64,000 nucleotides of DNA from Opitutales bacterium. Its GTDB lineage: Bacteria; Verrucomicrobiota; Verrucomicrobiia; Opitutales; UBA2995. The stretch spans positions 1 through 64,000 of the forward strand of contig JAJDZZ010000007.1 in NCBI GenBank assembly GCA_022824405.1, written 5' to 3'. Under the pieces are notes generated by a model. That model did not search any database, was not told the DNA's origin, and saw only the letters and a list, made by a program, of their open reading frames with translations. The position numbers and the translations under genes are program-made. Positions 63,447 through 64,000 of the stretch are shown one piece after another. Numbering within the stretch: position 1 is the first letter of the stretch; the number at the start of each line of letters is the position of its first letter.

Positions 63447-64000
63447 TTATATTCCATCCCAGACGGCCAAAAACAGGGCGTATCCGATTATATTGAGCAG
63501 GGACAGGGGAAGCATCACCGTCCAGCCCAGCTTCATTATCTGATCGTAGCGGAACCGGGGCAGGGTCCAGCGCACCCACATGAAAAGGAAGACGACCAAA
63601 AAGGTCTTGGCGCAGAAAACCAGTACCGACAACACCGCCCCGGTCATTCCGCCGGAATAATAGGACGCGATGAAGGGGAGGCGCCAACCGCCCAGGAAAA
63701 GAACGGTAAACACTCCCGAACCCACCACAATATGGGCGTACTCGGCCAGAAAAAAGAGCCCGAATTTGAAACTTCCGTATTCCGTGCTGAACCCGGATAC
63801 CAATTCCGATTCCGATTCCGCCATGTCAAAGGGCAGGCGATTGGTTTCCGCAAAAATTGCAACCAGAAAAAGCAGGGCGGAAACCGGCATCCAAAACACG
63901 TTCCAGAAGTGTTCCTGCCCCTGCACCACGGCAAACAGGTTTAGGCCGGCCTGGGAACCCGGCGCATTGGTCCACATGAATACCGGCAGTATGGAAAGCC
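63447..64000 (-). CDS. nuoH: NADH-quinone oxidoreductase subunit H (upstream cluster), 5' part missing
   Basis: The last 184 or so residues of NuoH; the frame remains open to the window edge. LPVFMWTNAPGSQAGLNLFA, RLPFDMAESESELVSGFSTE and the C-terminal FLFMWVRWTLPRFRYDQIMK are family signatures. The genes expected upstream (nuoG and others) are outside the window, so it cannot be told whether this cluster has nuoE, F and G. Confidence 0.93.
   Translation of the reverse strand, partial: LSILPVFMWTNAPGSQAGLNLFAVVQGQEHFWNVFWMPVSALLFLVAIFAETNRLPFDMAESESELVSGFSTEYGSFKFGLFFLAEYAHIVVGSGVFTVLFLGGWRLPFIASYYSGGMTGAVLSVLVFCAKTFLVVFLFMWVRWTLPRFRYDQIMKLGWTVMLPLSLLNIIGYALFLAVWDGI

Overview
The window is a GC-rich, gene-dense bacterial chromosome segment, almost certainly from the PVC superphylum and most likely Verrucomicrobiota (inference). 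The reasons are a DUF1501 gene paired with a cytochrome-like DUF1549/DUF1553 gene, a secreted S55 (SpoIVB-type) peptidase paired with a beta-propeller protein, and intergenic spacers filled with short degenerate repeat phrases (CACAGAGAACACAGAG, ATCGTG runs, TGGGAATTGACTCTCGCAA). I found no rRNA, tRNA or CRISPR array.

Layout. 1-1540: a mobile-element junction in which the end of an IS21-family element (with the first seven codons of istA) interrupts an IS1380-family transposase gene, followed by a 30-bp perfect inverted repeat that supplies the 3' end of a HAD hydrolase gene. 1512-6062: small metabolic genes (HAD, metallo-beta-lactamase fold, phosphotransferase, MaoC, 2-hydroxyacid dehydrogenase). 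6115-11003: the DUF1501 and DUF1549/1553 pair. 11274-13096: an amt-glnK operon behind a good sigma-54 promoter match. 13387-39636: housekeeping genes (aspS, gpmI with the S55 peptidase and propeller protein, ileS-dksA-like-lspA, yicC-trpB, STAS, acnA, peroxiredoxin, tyrS, yraN, smc, an lptF/G-type permease, metF). 39710-44798: an Mre11/Rad50-like pair, a metallophosphoesterase and a 1159-residue YhaN-like membrane-anchored ATPase with an unexplained C-terminal domain of about 250 residues, plus a 70-residue protein. 44920-64000: two complete or partial complex I (nuo) gene clusters in tandem, all on the minus strand.

The most interesting part is the nuo region. The downstream cluster reads nuoA-B-C-D-I-H-J-K-L-M-M-N. 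It has no nuoE, F or G (no NADH-oxidising module) and two nuoM genes between nuoL and nuoN. Its NuoL has a C-terminal lateral-helix region that I count as 26 residues longer than that of the neighbouring cluster. This matches the published idea of a '2M' complex I with one extra antiporter-like subunit and therefore an extra proton channel. The upstream cluster (nuoH-I-J-K-L-M-N visible, continuing past the window edge) is of ordinary composition as far as it can be seen. In two of the three NuoM proteins the lysine expected in transmembrane helix 7 is leucine.

The two nuo clusters probably act at the inner membrane as alternative quinone reductases. The acnA, gpmI, trpB and amt-glnK genes fit a heterotrophic respiring cell that assimilates ammonium under nitrogen control.
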